From: Cuniculiplasma sp.
Lineage (GTDB): Archaea; Thermoplasmatota; Thermoplasmata; Thermoplasmatales; Thermoplasmataceae
Length of the DNA stretch: 13,980 bases
Assembly: GCA_023256455.1 (NCBI GenBank)
Contig: JAGDXN010000090.1
Span: 1-13,980, forward strand
Reading direction: 5' to 3'
Shown: positions 1 through 6,265 of the stretch, piece by piece
Layout of the letters: each line of letters begins with the position of its first letter
Numbering within the stretch: the stretch's first letter is position 1
Notes under the pieces: generated by a model
Database searches by the model: none
What the model saw: the letters and a program-made list of their open reading frames with translations, nothing else
What the model was told of the DNA's origin: nothing
Position numbers and translations under genes: made by a program

Positions 1-55
1 GAACCCGAGGCCTCCTGCTTGCAAAGCAGGCGATCTACCGCTGATCTACCGGCCC
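1..55 (-). tRNA. tRNA-Ala (anticodon UGC), truncated by the window edge
   Basis: Read on the minus strand from position 55, the sequence gives a tRNA 5' part: acceptor strand GGGCCGG, then TA, a D-arm with GATC/GATC stem and AGCGGTA loop, the anticodon stem CCTGC/GCAGG around loop TTTGCAA, a five-base variable region, and the start of a T-arm (TCGGGTTC). The middle of the loop is TGC (plus-strand 21-23), which decodes Ala GCN codons. The rest of the T-arm and the 3' acceptor strand lie to the left of position 1, so CCA encoding and acceptor pairing cannot be checked. No intron is visible in the anticodon loop. Confidence 0.93.
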
Positions 56-367
56 GTGTTTACGTGGATTCCTTTGTTTTATTTAACTTTATGTGGTTCA
101 TGCATCTTTTTACAGATACTTATTGATGCTGAATGCAGGGTAGAAATTAAAATATATTATGTGCAGATATGAATATAAGATTGTTTTAAAGTAAATTTCA
201 AGATGAAATCCAGGAATCAAGTATGAGAGTGAAATGCATGCAAATGGTGGTATATTTAAAAGAAGTTATAAAATTCAACTCAGTTTCAAACCATTTTCTC
301 AACGTTTGTCCATACTTAAAGGAAATCTGAAAAATTAAATATGCCATCTAAACATTGTGACACTGGA
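56..367. other. intergenic region between tRNA-Ala and the isoprenoid operon
   Basis: AT-rich spacer with divergent transcription leaving both sides. The minus-strand tRNA promoter lies at its left end. For the plus-strand operon, TATA-like stretches occur around 251-260 (TATATTTAAA), 312-320 and 335-342 (TTAAATAT). The last is centred about 30 bases before the ATG at 368 and would suit a leaderless transcript from that codon. A 36-codon ORF at 223-330 has no recognisable product and is not called. No repeat, RNA gene or mobile-element end was seen. Confidence 0.5.
77..86 (-). promoter_or_regulatory. probable TATA box for tRNA-Ala
   Basis: On the minus strand the stretch reads TTAAATAAAA and lies about 22 to 31 bases upstream of the tRNA 5' end. 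That is the usual place for an archaeal box A. This is inferred from composition and distance only. Confidence 0.4.
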
Positions 368-1096
368 ATGAAGATCGTAAAGATTGGGGGCAGCCTCATC
401 ACAGACAAGGGCGAATACAAAAAATTCAATAAAAACCTGGCGGAAAAGATCCTCAGTGAGATATCAGGAGAAAAGCTGATCCTGGTTCATGGCGGTGGAT
501 CCTTTGGTCACATTGCAAGCAAGAAGTATGGTCTTCCTGGCAAAATAAATGAAACAACCCTCAGGGGCTGTTCCATCGTTAAGAACGACATGGCCCTTCT
601 TAATAACCATATAATATCAATTATGGTTGAAAATGGCATGAATGGAATTGGTTTCTCTCCATACCATCTGTGGAACGGTTCAGAATTTGATTATAAACCT
701 GTTGTGAAGTCCTTTGAATTGGGCCAGATTCCTGTAATATATGGGGATGCATATATTGACAGGGATGAGATAAAGATAAGATCAGGGGACGATATTATGG
801 TCGATCTTGCAAGAATATTCAAGCCAGAATCCGCAATATTTTTTTCAGATGTGGATGGCGTTTTTGACAGGGATCCAAAAAAATATAAGGATGCAAAACT
901 CATAAGGAGATTCAAAAATGAAAGTATATCCTTTGCAGGCATCGAAAATGATGTAACTGGTGGAATGATGAAGAAGTTCCATTCCATGATGGAATGCAGG
1001 GAAATGGGTGTTAAAACATATTTGATAAATGGTCAATATCCGGAAAGGATTGGGGATCTGGAAGGAGAAAAATTTGTGGGGACTGAATTTGTATGA
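368..1096 (+). CDS. ipk: isopentenyl phosphate kinase
   Basis: Phosphorylates isopentenyl phosphate with ATP to give isopentenyl diphosphate, the last kinase step of the archaeal mevalonate routes, in the cytosol. It belongs to the amino acid kinase fold. Visible motifs, numbered from the ATG at 368: KIGGSLITDK near residue 5, glycine loop GGGSFGH at 42-48 whose His48 corresponds to the catalytic His that defines this family, SGDDIM at 139-144, SDVDGVF at 160-166, and NDVTGGM at 194-200. The C-terminus, with LINGQYPERIGD, closely resembles my recollection of the Thermoplasma acidophilum enzyme. An in-frame ATG at 341 would add nine residues. The start at 368 is preferred because family members begin immediately before the KIGGS strand. 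The stop overlaps the next start by four bases (ATGA), so the two are probably translationally coupled. Product 242 residues, normal for the family. Confidence 0.93.
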   Translation: MKIVKIGGSLITDKGEYKKFNKNLAEKILSEISGEKLILVHGGGSFGHIASKKYGLPGKINETTLRGCSIVKNDMALLNNHIISIMVENGMNGIGFSPYHLWNGSEFDYKPVVKSFELGQIPVIYGDAYIDRDEIKIRSGDDIMVDLARIFKPESAIFFSDVDGVFDRDPKKYKDAKLIRRFKNESISFAGIENDVTGGMMKKFHSMMECREMGVKTYLINGQYPERIGDLEGEKFVGTEFV

Positions 1097-2145
1097 TATC
1101 TAATAGAAAGGAAGAACATATAAGGATTGCAGAAAAGAATGAGGTAAATGCATCGCACAACTTCTGGGACGATATTGTAATGGTGCACAGGTCAATCCCG
1201 GAGGTGGATTACAATTCCATAAAAACTGAAACAGATTTCATTGGTGTGAAGATCGATTATCCCATACTCATATCCTCCATGACCGGAGGTACGGAACTGG
1301 CAAAGAGGATTAACAGAAACCTGGCCATGGCTGCAGAGAAGTTCAACATACCCATGGGTCTTGGAAGCATGAGGGCAGCTGCAGAAAATAAGGATCTTGC
1401 AGATACATACTCGGTAATAAACGATTTCAAAATACCTGCAAAACTGGCCAATATAGGGGCACCACAGCTGATAGATCAGGATAAGAAGGCATTGAAAGAA
1501 AGAGATCTTGATTATCTCATTGATCTCATAGATGCCAGATTTCTCATAATACATTTCAACTTCCTTCAGGAAATGATACAGCCTGAAGGTGATAGAAATT
1601 CGGCAGGTGTTCTCAAAAGGGTAAGAGAGATTGCATCAAGTTATCCTGTAATCGCAAAGGAGACTGGTGCTGGCTTCTCAATGGAAGATATTGAGGATCT
1701 TGTGGATGCGGGAGTGAAGGCAATTGATGTTGGCGGCCTTGGAGGAACAAGCTTTGCCGCAATTGAATATTACAGGGCAGAGAAGACGGCGGACATGGAG
1801 AAGACCAGAGCAGGGAAAACATACTGGAGCTGGGGTGTACCTTCTCCAGTAAGCATAATGCTTGCATCCGGGAAGGTGCCTGTAATTGGCAGTGGCGGAT
1901 TAAGGAATGGGCTGGATCTATTCAAGGCCATATCCCTTGGTGCCATGGCAGGGGGATTTGCAAGAACCCTGCTTGAGGGCGCTGACGAATCATTTGAAAC
2001 TGTGGAAATGAACATAAGAACCATAATAAGGGAGTTCAAAATAGGAATGATGCTAACAGGATCAGGTTCAATGGAAGAGGCAAGAAAAAAGAGTAGAATA
2101 ATAAGAGGAGAATTGCGCCAGTGGGTTGATGATTATGTCGGATGA
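1093..2145 (+). CDS. fni: isopentenyl-diphosphate delta-isomerase, type II (FMN-dependent)
   Basis: Interconverts IPP and DMAPP with reduced FMN as cofactor, supplying both C5 units for archaeal ether lipids. At 350 residues it is full length for IDI-2 and has the FMN-binding TIM-barrel signatures: RKEEHI at 5-10 (substrate diphosphate), SSMTGGT at 61-67, HFNFLQE at 154-160 and QPEGDR at 163-168 (the substrate-binding and Mg-binding His, Asn, Gln and Glu), AKETGAGFS at 188-196, VGGLGGTSF at 213-221 and GSGGLRNG at 266-273. Its start overlaps the kinase stop by four bases and its end overlaps the ZPR1 gene. Consecutive pathway steps are thus encoded in one operon. Nothing key is missing. It is unrelated in fold to the Zn/Mg type I isomerase. 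Confidence 0.96.
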   Translation: MISNRKEEHIRIAEKNEVNASHNFWDDIVMVHRSIPEVDYNSIKTETDFIGVKIDYPILISSMTGGTELAKRINRNLAMAAEKFNIPMGLGSMRAAAENKDLADTYSVINDFKIPAKLANIGAPQLIDQDKKALKERDLDYLIDLIDARFLIIHFNFLQEMIQPEGDRNSAGVLKRVREIASSYPVIAKETGAGFSMEDIEDLVDAGVKAIDVGGLGGTSFAAIEYYRAEKTADMEKTRAGKTYWSWGVPSPVSIMLASGKVPVIGSGGLRNGLDLFKAISLGAMAGGFARTLLEGADESFETVEMNIRTIIREFKIGMMLTGSGSMEEARKKSRIIRGELRQWVDDYVG

Positions 2146-2683
2146 TTATGAAATACCTGTGGAAGAGGAGACAAATGTTAAGTGCCCTGTATGCGGCTCC
2201 AATCTTTTCTTCATCCAGATGCTGACAGATATAGCATTTGAGAGGAGAATATTATTGCAATCCTATTTCTGCAAAAAGTGTCTGTTCAAGAAAAATGATG
2301 TTGTTCAGATGGACAGGGATAAACCAATCAGAATAAGCCTTGCAGTGAGGAACAGGGACGATATAAGAATTACACTGTACAGATCACCGGATGCAAGGGT
2401 TGTCATACCCGAAATCGGGGCGGAAATAGAACCTGGAGATATATCCAGTGGAGAAATAACAACAGTTGAGGGAATACTCACAAGGATATGGGAAAGAATG
2501 GACACAGTGCTCAGGGATTTTGAAGGAACAGATCTGGAGAGAAGGGAGGCAGAGGAAACATTGAACAGAATCAAGGATATGAAAATACTGCCCTTTACCT
2601 TAATTCTCGAGGACGAGTCAGGCATGAGCAGAATACAGAGCAGCAGGGCCATAATAGAAAATATTGAGGAAAACCTCAAATAA
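2135..2683 (+). CDS. zpr1: ZPR1-type zinc-finger protein
   Basis: Archaeal single-copy relative of the eukaryotic ZPR1 protein, which is linked to translation elongation factor 1A biogenesis; the archaeal role is not settled. The N-terminal zinc finger has Cys17-x2-Cys20 (CPVCG) and Cys46-x2-Cys49 (CKKC), with the typical intervening segment. It is followed by the ZPR1 beta domain with the signatures RSPDARVVIPEIG (83-95), IEPGDISSGEITTVEGIL (98-115) and an acidic, helical C-terminal tail. The start is ambiguous: TTG 2126, ATG 2129 and ATG 2135 are all in frame. 2135 is chosen because it yields a normal-length N-terminus. All three overlap the isomerase gene, whose stop is at 2143-2145. Its presence in an isoprenoid operon is probably transcriptional convenience rather than a pathway role. 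Confidence 0.9.
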   Translation: MSDDYEIPVEEETNVKCPVCGSNLFFIQMLTDIAFERRILLQSYFCKKCLFKKNDVVQMDRDKPIRISLAVRNRDDIRITLYRSPDARVVIPEIGAEIEPGDISSGEITTVEGILTRIWERMDTVLRDFEGTDLERREAEETLNRIKDMKILPFTLILEDESGMSRIQSSRAIIENIEENLK

Positions 2684-2721
2684 TTATTATAAGCAATATC
2701 TTCCTGAACAATTCATATAGC

Positions 2722-2730
2722 CTTATTTAT
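2722..2730 (+). promoter_or_regulatory. TATA-like box of the epimerase gene
   Basis: CTTATTTAT is centred about 24 bases before the ATG at 2750. There is no good Shine-Dalgarno sequence in front of that ATG, so a leaderless or nearly leaderless mRNA is likely. The 66-base gap after ZPR1 also argues for a separate promoter. Confidence 0.45.
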
Positions 2731-2749
2731 TTGTTGGGAATAACCTGCC

Positions 2750-3697
2750 ATGATAAAAAATAAGACCATTCTTATTACGGGTGGAGCAGGATTCATAGGC
2801 TCTATCATGGCTGAAACTCTCTTTAAGGAAAATAAGATCACGGTTCTTGACAACTTTTCTGGTGGAAATATAAAGAATCTTTCATCATTCAAAGATCATG
2901 TGAATATTGTCGAAGGAGATATAAGAAAGCAGGAAACCTTTGAAAAATTGAAGGATGATTTTGATCTTGTAGTTCATTTTGCAGCAAATTCTGATGTTAG
3001 ATCAGGCAGTACAGATACAAAATCAGATATGGAAATAAATGTCATTGGTACGCACAACCTTCTGGAATATATGAGAAAAAGGGATATTAAGGATCTGATA
3101 TTCTCATCCACATCCACTGTATATGGTGAAGCATCAATCATACCAACACCTGAAAATTATGGCCCGGAGCTTCCCATATCACTTTATGGCGCATCCAAGC
3201 TGGCAAATGAAGGCTTCATATGGTCCTATTTCCACTATTATGGGATTAAGCCAACCATATTCAGATTCGCCAACATCGTGGGCAGAAATTCCACTCATGG
3301 CGTTATTCATGATTTCATAATCAAACTGAAGAAAGATCCCAAGAATCTTGAAATTCTGGGCGACGGAAGACAGGAAAAATCCTACATGCACGTGGATGAC
3401 TGCGTGGATGCAATGATCCATATATATGAAAGGAATAAATCTGGAGATGTTGTTAATCTGGGCAATGACCAGAGGACAAGCGTTACAGGGATTGCCAATG
3501 TTGTGGTTGAAAAGATGGGCCTGAAAGATGTCAAATTCCATTATACTGGGGGAATTGACGGAAGGGGATGGGCCGGAGACATCAAAATTGCCCAGCTTTC
3601 CATTGAAAAGATGAAGGCCTATGGATGGAATAACAGATATGACAGTGATCAGTCAGTTGTAAAAGCAACTGAAGAAATAGTCAGTCAGATGAAATAA
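2750..3697 (+). CDS. NAD-dependent sugar-nucleotide epimerase/dehydratase (GalE-like)
   Basis: Extended short-chain dehydrogenase acting on nucleotide sugars; UDP-glucose 4-epimerase is the closest named activity. The Rossmann glycine motif TGGAGFIG lies at 10-17, with Asp34 after the second strand (VLDNFSGGN) positioned to bind the NAD ribose. HFAAN follows at 76-80, the SSTSTVYGE catalytic strand at 119-127, and the Tyr146-x3-Lys150 pair in LYGASKLANE. RFANIVG (172-178) and GDGRQEKSYMHVDD (204-217) are the substrate-side signatures typical of GalE and related epimerases. At 315 residues it is normal for archaeal members. Likely role: providing sugars for glycolipids or for glycosylated surface proteins. 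The exact substrate cannot be read from sequence; a 4,6-dehydratase or reductase is less likely because the post-glycine and YGxSK contexts are GalE-like. Confidence 0.88.
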   Translation: MIKNKTILITGGAGFIGSIMAETLFKENKITVLDNFSGGNIKNLSSFKDHVNIVEGDIRKQETFEKLKDDFDLVVHFAANSDVRSGSTDTKSDMEINVIGTHNLLEYMRKRDIKDLIFSSTSTVYGEASIIPTPENYGPELPISLYGASKLANEGFIWSYFHYYGIKPTIFRFANIVGRNSTHGVIHDFIIKLKKDPKNLEILGDGRQEKSYMHVDDCVDAMIHIYERNKSGDVVNLGNDQRTSVTGIANVVVEKMGLKDVKFHYTGGIDGRGWAGDIKIAQLSIEKMKAYGWNNRYDSDQSVVKATEEIVSQMK

Positions 3698-3752
3698 TTA
3701 CAATCAACTGGTAATTCCTATATTTTACAGGCCTTTCGGCAAGATTTTCCTG

Positions 3753-3780
3753 ACATATAAGGTATTCCAGTCTTATATGT
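3753..3780 (+). promoter_or_regulatory. inverted repeat overlapping the TATA box of the cupredoxin-like gene
   Basis: Perfect 9-base inverted repeat, ACATATAAG (3753-3761) and CTTATATGT (3772-3780), separated by 10 bases. The right arm contains TTATATG, which lies about 30 to 37 bases before the ATG at 3810 and is the best box A candidate. It would place transcription start around 3802, just before a GTGAT Shine-Dalgarno-like element (3800-3804). An operator here would block TBP binding. The repeat is seen; the binding role is inferred. Confidence 0.45.
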
Positions 3781-3809
3781 AGAATTGATTGTTAATTTAG
3801 TGATAAAAA

Positions 3810-4442
3810 ATGAAATCAATGGAAAATCTGTTTTATGTAGGTCTCATTTCCATAATAATTGTGTTTGGAATGGGAATGTACTTTACAGGTGCTGTTTCAC
3901 ATGAAAGCCCCTCAACTGCCAGTGCGACGGGAGAACACTCCTACAATCTGACACTTGTTATTACCAATCAGAACTATATGCAGTCCCAGAACCACATGCA
4001 GCCTGCATATTATGTCCTTCAGGATGGAAAACTTCTATCCTCAGCCCAGATATATATACCCGCTAACAGCATAATCAACCTTACCATAATCAACTATGAT
4101 TATGGACCGGGAACAGTTCCTGCCCAGTATTCAAAGGTAATGGGAACACTCAACGGAACGGAATATGTGGTGAATGATACAAACGTAAACATGTCTGCAA
4201 GCCAGAGAGGGCAGTATGTAAAATCTGTGCCATCTGCAGATCTTGCTCACACATTTACAATCCCAAAGCTTGGCCTGAACATAATGGTCCCCTCTGACTC
4301 CATAGTATCAGCCCAGTTCCAGACAGGTGGTCCAGGAGTTTACGGATGGCAGTGCCAGGTAGACTGTGGAACAGGACCCAGTGGATGGAACGGTGCAATG
4401 GCAACACCCGGATGGATGATGGGTCAGGTTATTATACAGTAA
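3810..4442 (+). CDS. membrane-anchored cupredoxin-like protein
   Basis: Predicted extracytoplasmic protein. An uncleaved or lipid-free signal anchor spans about residues 6-28, followed by a Ser/Thr-rich linker and a beta-rich domain with many Asn-x-Ser/Thr sequons (for example NLT, NGT, NDT, NMS), consistent with archaeal N-glycosylation outside the cell. The C-terminal half looks like a copper site: His147 in AHTFTIP, then YGWQCQVDCG with Cys182 and Cys186, then Met197, Met203 and Met204 in a GAM-x3-GWMMG context. The order His, Cys, Met fits cupredoxins (sulfocyanin/rusticyanin type) and the CxxxC pair recalls the CuA motif of cytochrome oxidase subunit II. However, the His expected three residues after the second Cys is Pro190, and no other His follows. 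Total length 210. It may be an electron carrier or a copper-binding or redox-sensing protein. No oxidase genes are adjacent. Confidence 0.68.
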   Translation: MKSMENLFYVGLISIIIVFGMGMYFTGAVSHESPSTASATGEHSYNLTLVITNQNYMQSQNHMQPAYYVLQDGKLLSSAQIYIPANSIINLTIINYDYGPGTVPAQYSKVMGTLNGTEYVVNDTNVNMSASQRGQYVKSVPSADLAHTFTIPKLGLNIMVPSDSIVSAQFQTGGPGVYGWQCQVDCGTGPSGWNGAMATPGWMMGQVIIQ

Positions 4443-4456
4443 ATAACCTGAACAAA

Positions 4457-4465
4457 TTTTTTTAA
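4457..4465 (+). promoter_or_regulatory. T-tract: terminator of the cupredoxin-like gene and/or box A of the aminotransferase gene
   Basis: Seven T residues followed by AA sit 15 bases after the cupredoxin-like stop and about 21 to 29 bases before the ATG at 4486. The same bases could act as an archaeal U-tract terminator and as a TATA-like element. The gap between the genes is only 43 bases, so one must do both or the genes are co-transcribed. Confidence 0.35.
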
Positions 4466-4485
4466 CCAGCGCAGTATTTTCTTTT

Positions 4486-5502
4486 ATGGACAATATTTTT
4501 GACAACATTTTTAACTGGATAGACAATAACAGAGGAAAGAGCAAATTCAACCTCACAGCGAGTGGAATGGACTATAATATTTTTTTAAATTCCGGCATTG
4601 ATTTTTCAAGGGAAGAGTTCATTAAAAAGGGTCCGTCGGCAGAAGAGGACCTTTATCAGATAATATCAGAAATATATGGTGTTGAAACCAATGAAATTAT
4701 GAGCACCAATGGGGGCTCAGAGGCAATCCAGATAGGCTCTCTTTTTCTCGCAAGGGAATCGGAAAGGATAAATGTACCTGTGCCTGAATATGAACCCATG
4801 TATCTTGTTCCTGAAAGATATATGTTTAAGATAAGGAGGATAGGAGATAATGAAAATTTTTCCCTGAAAAGGAATGAATCCTTAAGTTTTACAGACCCAA
4901 ACAATCCCACAGGAGATATAGTTTCAAAGAAAGATCCCTACAGGGAGGCAATGGAGAACAACCTCACATACTGCGATGAAACGTTTTCAGAATTCAGATT
5001 TCCGCAAAAACCTGAAACAAGCTTTGTAAAATATGAAAATTCCATCACATCAACAACCTTCACTAAATTTTATGGTACAGGATTCTTAAGAATAGGCTAT
5101 ATGTTTGCATCAGGGGAAAGGATTGCTAAATTAAAGGAATACAGAAGACTATCCTCAGGTTCGGTCAACTATTTCTCCCTATACATGGCTGCAAAAATAC
5201 TTGAAAAAAGATCATACTTTGTGAGAGAGGTAAAAAATATAATTGAAAGGAACAGGAATATTGTTAAGAGCAAGCTTTCAAAGGCAGGTTTTGATTTCTC
5301 ATCACCGGATAATTCATCCACATGCTTTGTGAGAGGGGAATATTCCTATGAGTGGTGCCAGAGATTGAGGGATGAGAAGGGAGTTCTTGTCATTCCAGGA
5401 AGATACTTTGGTGTGGAAAAGGGTTTCAGAATATGTTTCACCACATCCCCGGAGATTATTTCAGAAGCTCTGGATATAATAGGTGAATTCAAGGGTGAGT
5501 AG
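4486..5502 (+). CDS. PLP-dependent aminotransferase, class I/II (fold type I)
   Basis: Cytosolic pyridoxal-phosphate enzyme of the aspartate/histidinol-phosphate aminotransferase superfamily. Signatures in order: the phosphate-binding loop NGGSEAIQ at 75-82, DPNNPTG at 137-143, YCDETFSEF at 162-170 with Asp164 positioned to bind the PLP pyridine nitrogen, and TFTKFYGTGFLRIGY at 191-205 with Lys194 as the Schiff-base lysine and Arg202 in the usual downstream position. A C-terminal FRICF with Arg315 corresponds to the substrate-carboxylate Arg. Length 338 is short, closer to HisC or CobD than to the 390-400-residue aspartate aminotransferases. Candidate activities are histidinol-phosphate aminotransferase or an aromatic/acidic amino acid aminotransferase; none of its neighbours is a histidine, cobalamin or aromatic gene. 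It is directly followed, with no gap, by the 205-residue gene. Confidence 0.85.
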   Translation: MDNIFDNIFNWIDNNRGKSKFNLTASGMDYNIFLNSGIDFSREEFIKKGPSAEEDLYQIISEIYGVETNEIMSTNGGSEAIQIGSLFLARESERINVPVPEYEPMYLVPERYMFKIRRIGDNENFSLKRNESLSFTDPNNPTGDIVSKKDPYREAMENNLTYCDETFSEFRFPQKPETSFVKYENSITSTTFTKFYGTGFLRIGYMFASGERIAKLKEYRRLSSGSVNYFSLYMAAKILEKRSYFVREVKNIIERNRNIVKSKLSKAGFDFSSPDNSSTCFVRGEYSYEWCQRLRDEKGVLVIPGRYFGVEKGFRICFTTSPEIISEALDIIGEFKGE

Positions 5503-6120
5503 ATGTACAGATGGTACAGACTGGTATTCACTGATCTGTATCCCACAACAGACATATGGAAATACAGATCAATGGCCGATCTTCTTGTTCCCTGGAAAAA
5601 TGAAGTAAACAGATTCAGAATTGTTAGTAATCCTGAGGTAACCGATTTTTACATTGGAAGTTCTGGAATGGAATCCATGGGAATGATGAAGTCATTTTTC
5701 AGGAGATTATATGATCTTAAACTTGAGCTCATGGAGGATGATATGGATGAACCCAGACCTGAAAAGATCTATATACTTTATCCAAAAAGGTCCATGAGGC
5801 CATCCTTTTCATCCTCTCTCATACAGAATCTTTCCAATATGCACACAATCTCAGGGAGAGAAGTGGTTACAGACATTGGGATGTTCAGATCAGGAAAGGA
5901 TCGGATCCTGACAGGATTGAGAATAGGAACATTCTCAGATGAGCATCTTTCAGGGGCAGAGAAAGCCTTTGCTGACAGGTTGATGAGGAGATTTTCCCAG
6001 CAGACAGGAATAAGGGTGAAGGAAATAAGGAGGCCCGGGGTTTTCCATCTTTCCAGAGGTTTTGAACCATACAGGCTGATAAATCTGGTCAGGGTGCCTG
6101 AGGATGAGGACGAACCATAG
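5503..6120 (+). CDS. unrecognised protein coupled to the aminotransferase
   Basis: I do not recognise this 205-residue protein. Its ATG follows the aminotransferase stop codon without any intervening base, and a GGGTGA Shine-Dalgarno element (5493-5498) lies in the end of the upstream gene, so translation from an operon mRNA is well supported. The protein is soluble: no signal peptide, no membrane segment and no Cys pairs (no zinc site). It has an alternation of predicted strands and basic helices, a Met-rich region near residues 55-65 (SSGMESMGMMKSFF), and a very acidic patch (EDDMDEPRPE, about 78-87). Its C-terminal half is Arg-rich, ending in an acidic EDEDEP tail. Possible roles include RNA or protein binding, but no motif decides this. 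Coding character (AGA/AGG, ATA use) matches the neighbours, so recent transfer is not suggested. Confidence 0.8.
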   Translation: MYRWYRLVFTDLYPTTDIWKYRSMADLLVPWKNEVNRFRIVSNPEVTDFYIGSSGMESMGMMKSFFRRLYDLKLELMEDDMDEPRPEKIYILYPKRSMRPSFSSSLIQNLSNMHTISGREVVTDIGMFRSGKDRILTGLRIGTFSDEHLSGAEKAFADRLMRRFSQQTGIRVKEIRRPGVFHLSRGFEPYRLINLVRVPEDEDEP

Positions 6121-6161
6121 TTTCACAAAAGATCAAAATATCAATCCAGGCAAAATTTAAA

Positions 6162-6196
6162 AAATGGATAATTAGAAATGGACAGGAATTCCATTT
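6162..6196 (+). repeat. three evenly spaced heptamer half-sites upstream of metF
   Basis: AAATGGA occurs at 6162-6168 and 6176-6182, and its reverse complement TCCATTT at 6190-6196. The three start exactly 14 bases apart, with 7-base spacers. The first two form a direct repeat, the last two an inverted repeat. The array lies 70 to 104 bases before the metF start, outside any gene. A dimeric or oligomeric transcription factor is the obvious reader, but that is inference; AT-rich DNA gives some such matches by chance. Confidence 0.4.
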
Positions 6197-6204
6197 TATC
6201 TATA

Positions 6205-6228
6205 TTACTAAAGGTAATTTTTTAGTAA
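6205..6228 (+). promoter_or_regulatory. palindromic candidate operator upstream of the methionine operon
   Basis: Perfect inverted repeat TTACTAAA (6205-6212) and TTTAGTAA (6221-6228) with an 8-base spacer. It ends just upstream of a TATA-like stretch, the position used by archaeal activators next to the B-recognition element. An overlapping, mutually exclusive pair AAAGGT (6210-6215) and ACCTTT (6232-6237) also exists. As the likely transcription start is near 6266, the region should be DNA rather than leader RNA, so a protein operator is preferred over a riboswitch. Confidence 0.42.
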
Positions 6229-6234
6229 GCAACC

Positions 6235-6246
6235 TTTATTTTAAAT
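6235..6246 (+). promoter_or_regulatory. TATA-like box of the methionine operon
   Basis: TTTATTTTAAAT is centred about 26 bases before the metF ATG at 6266, as expected for a leaderless archaeal transcript. The nearest in-frame upstream ATG (6245) runs into a stop after three codons, supporting 6266 as the start. Confidence 0.45.
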
Positions 6247-6265
6247 GAAGGTATGATAAGATGCC

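Noticed and set aside
223..330. Plus-strand ORF of 35 residues upstream of the isoprenoid operon
   Set aside because: No recognisable motif, no clear Shine-Dalgarno site and composition of ordinary AT-rich spacer; not enough to call a gene.
1..340. tRNA-Ala as an integration site for a mobile element
   Set aside because: No integrase, no second copy of the tRNA end and no phage or plasmid genes are seen; the visible part of the tRNA is its 5' portion, so the usual 3' attachment end is outside the window.
691..987. Minus-strand ORF of 98 codons opposite the isopentenyl phosphate kinase gene
   Set aside because: The plus strand encodes a clearly recognisable kinase with intact motifs; the opposite frame shows no family resemblance and is a shadow.
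3696..3716. Small hairpin AATTAC/GTAATT after the epimerase gene as a terminator
   Set aside because: A 6-base AT-rich stem overlapping the stop codon without an adjacent T-tract is weak and expected by chance in this composition.
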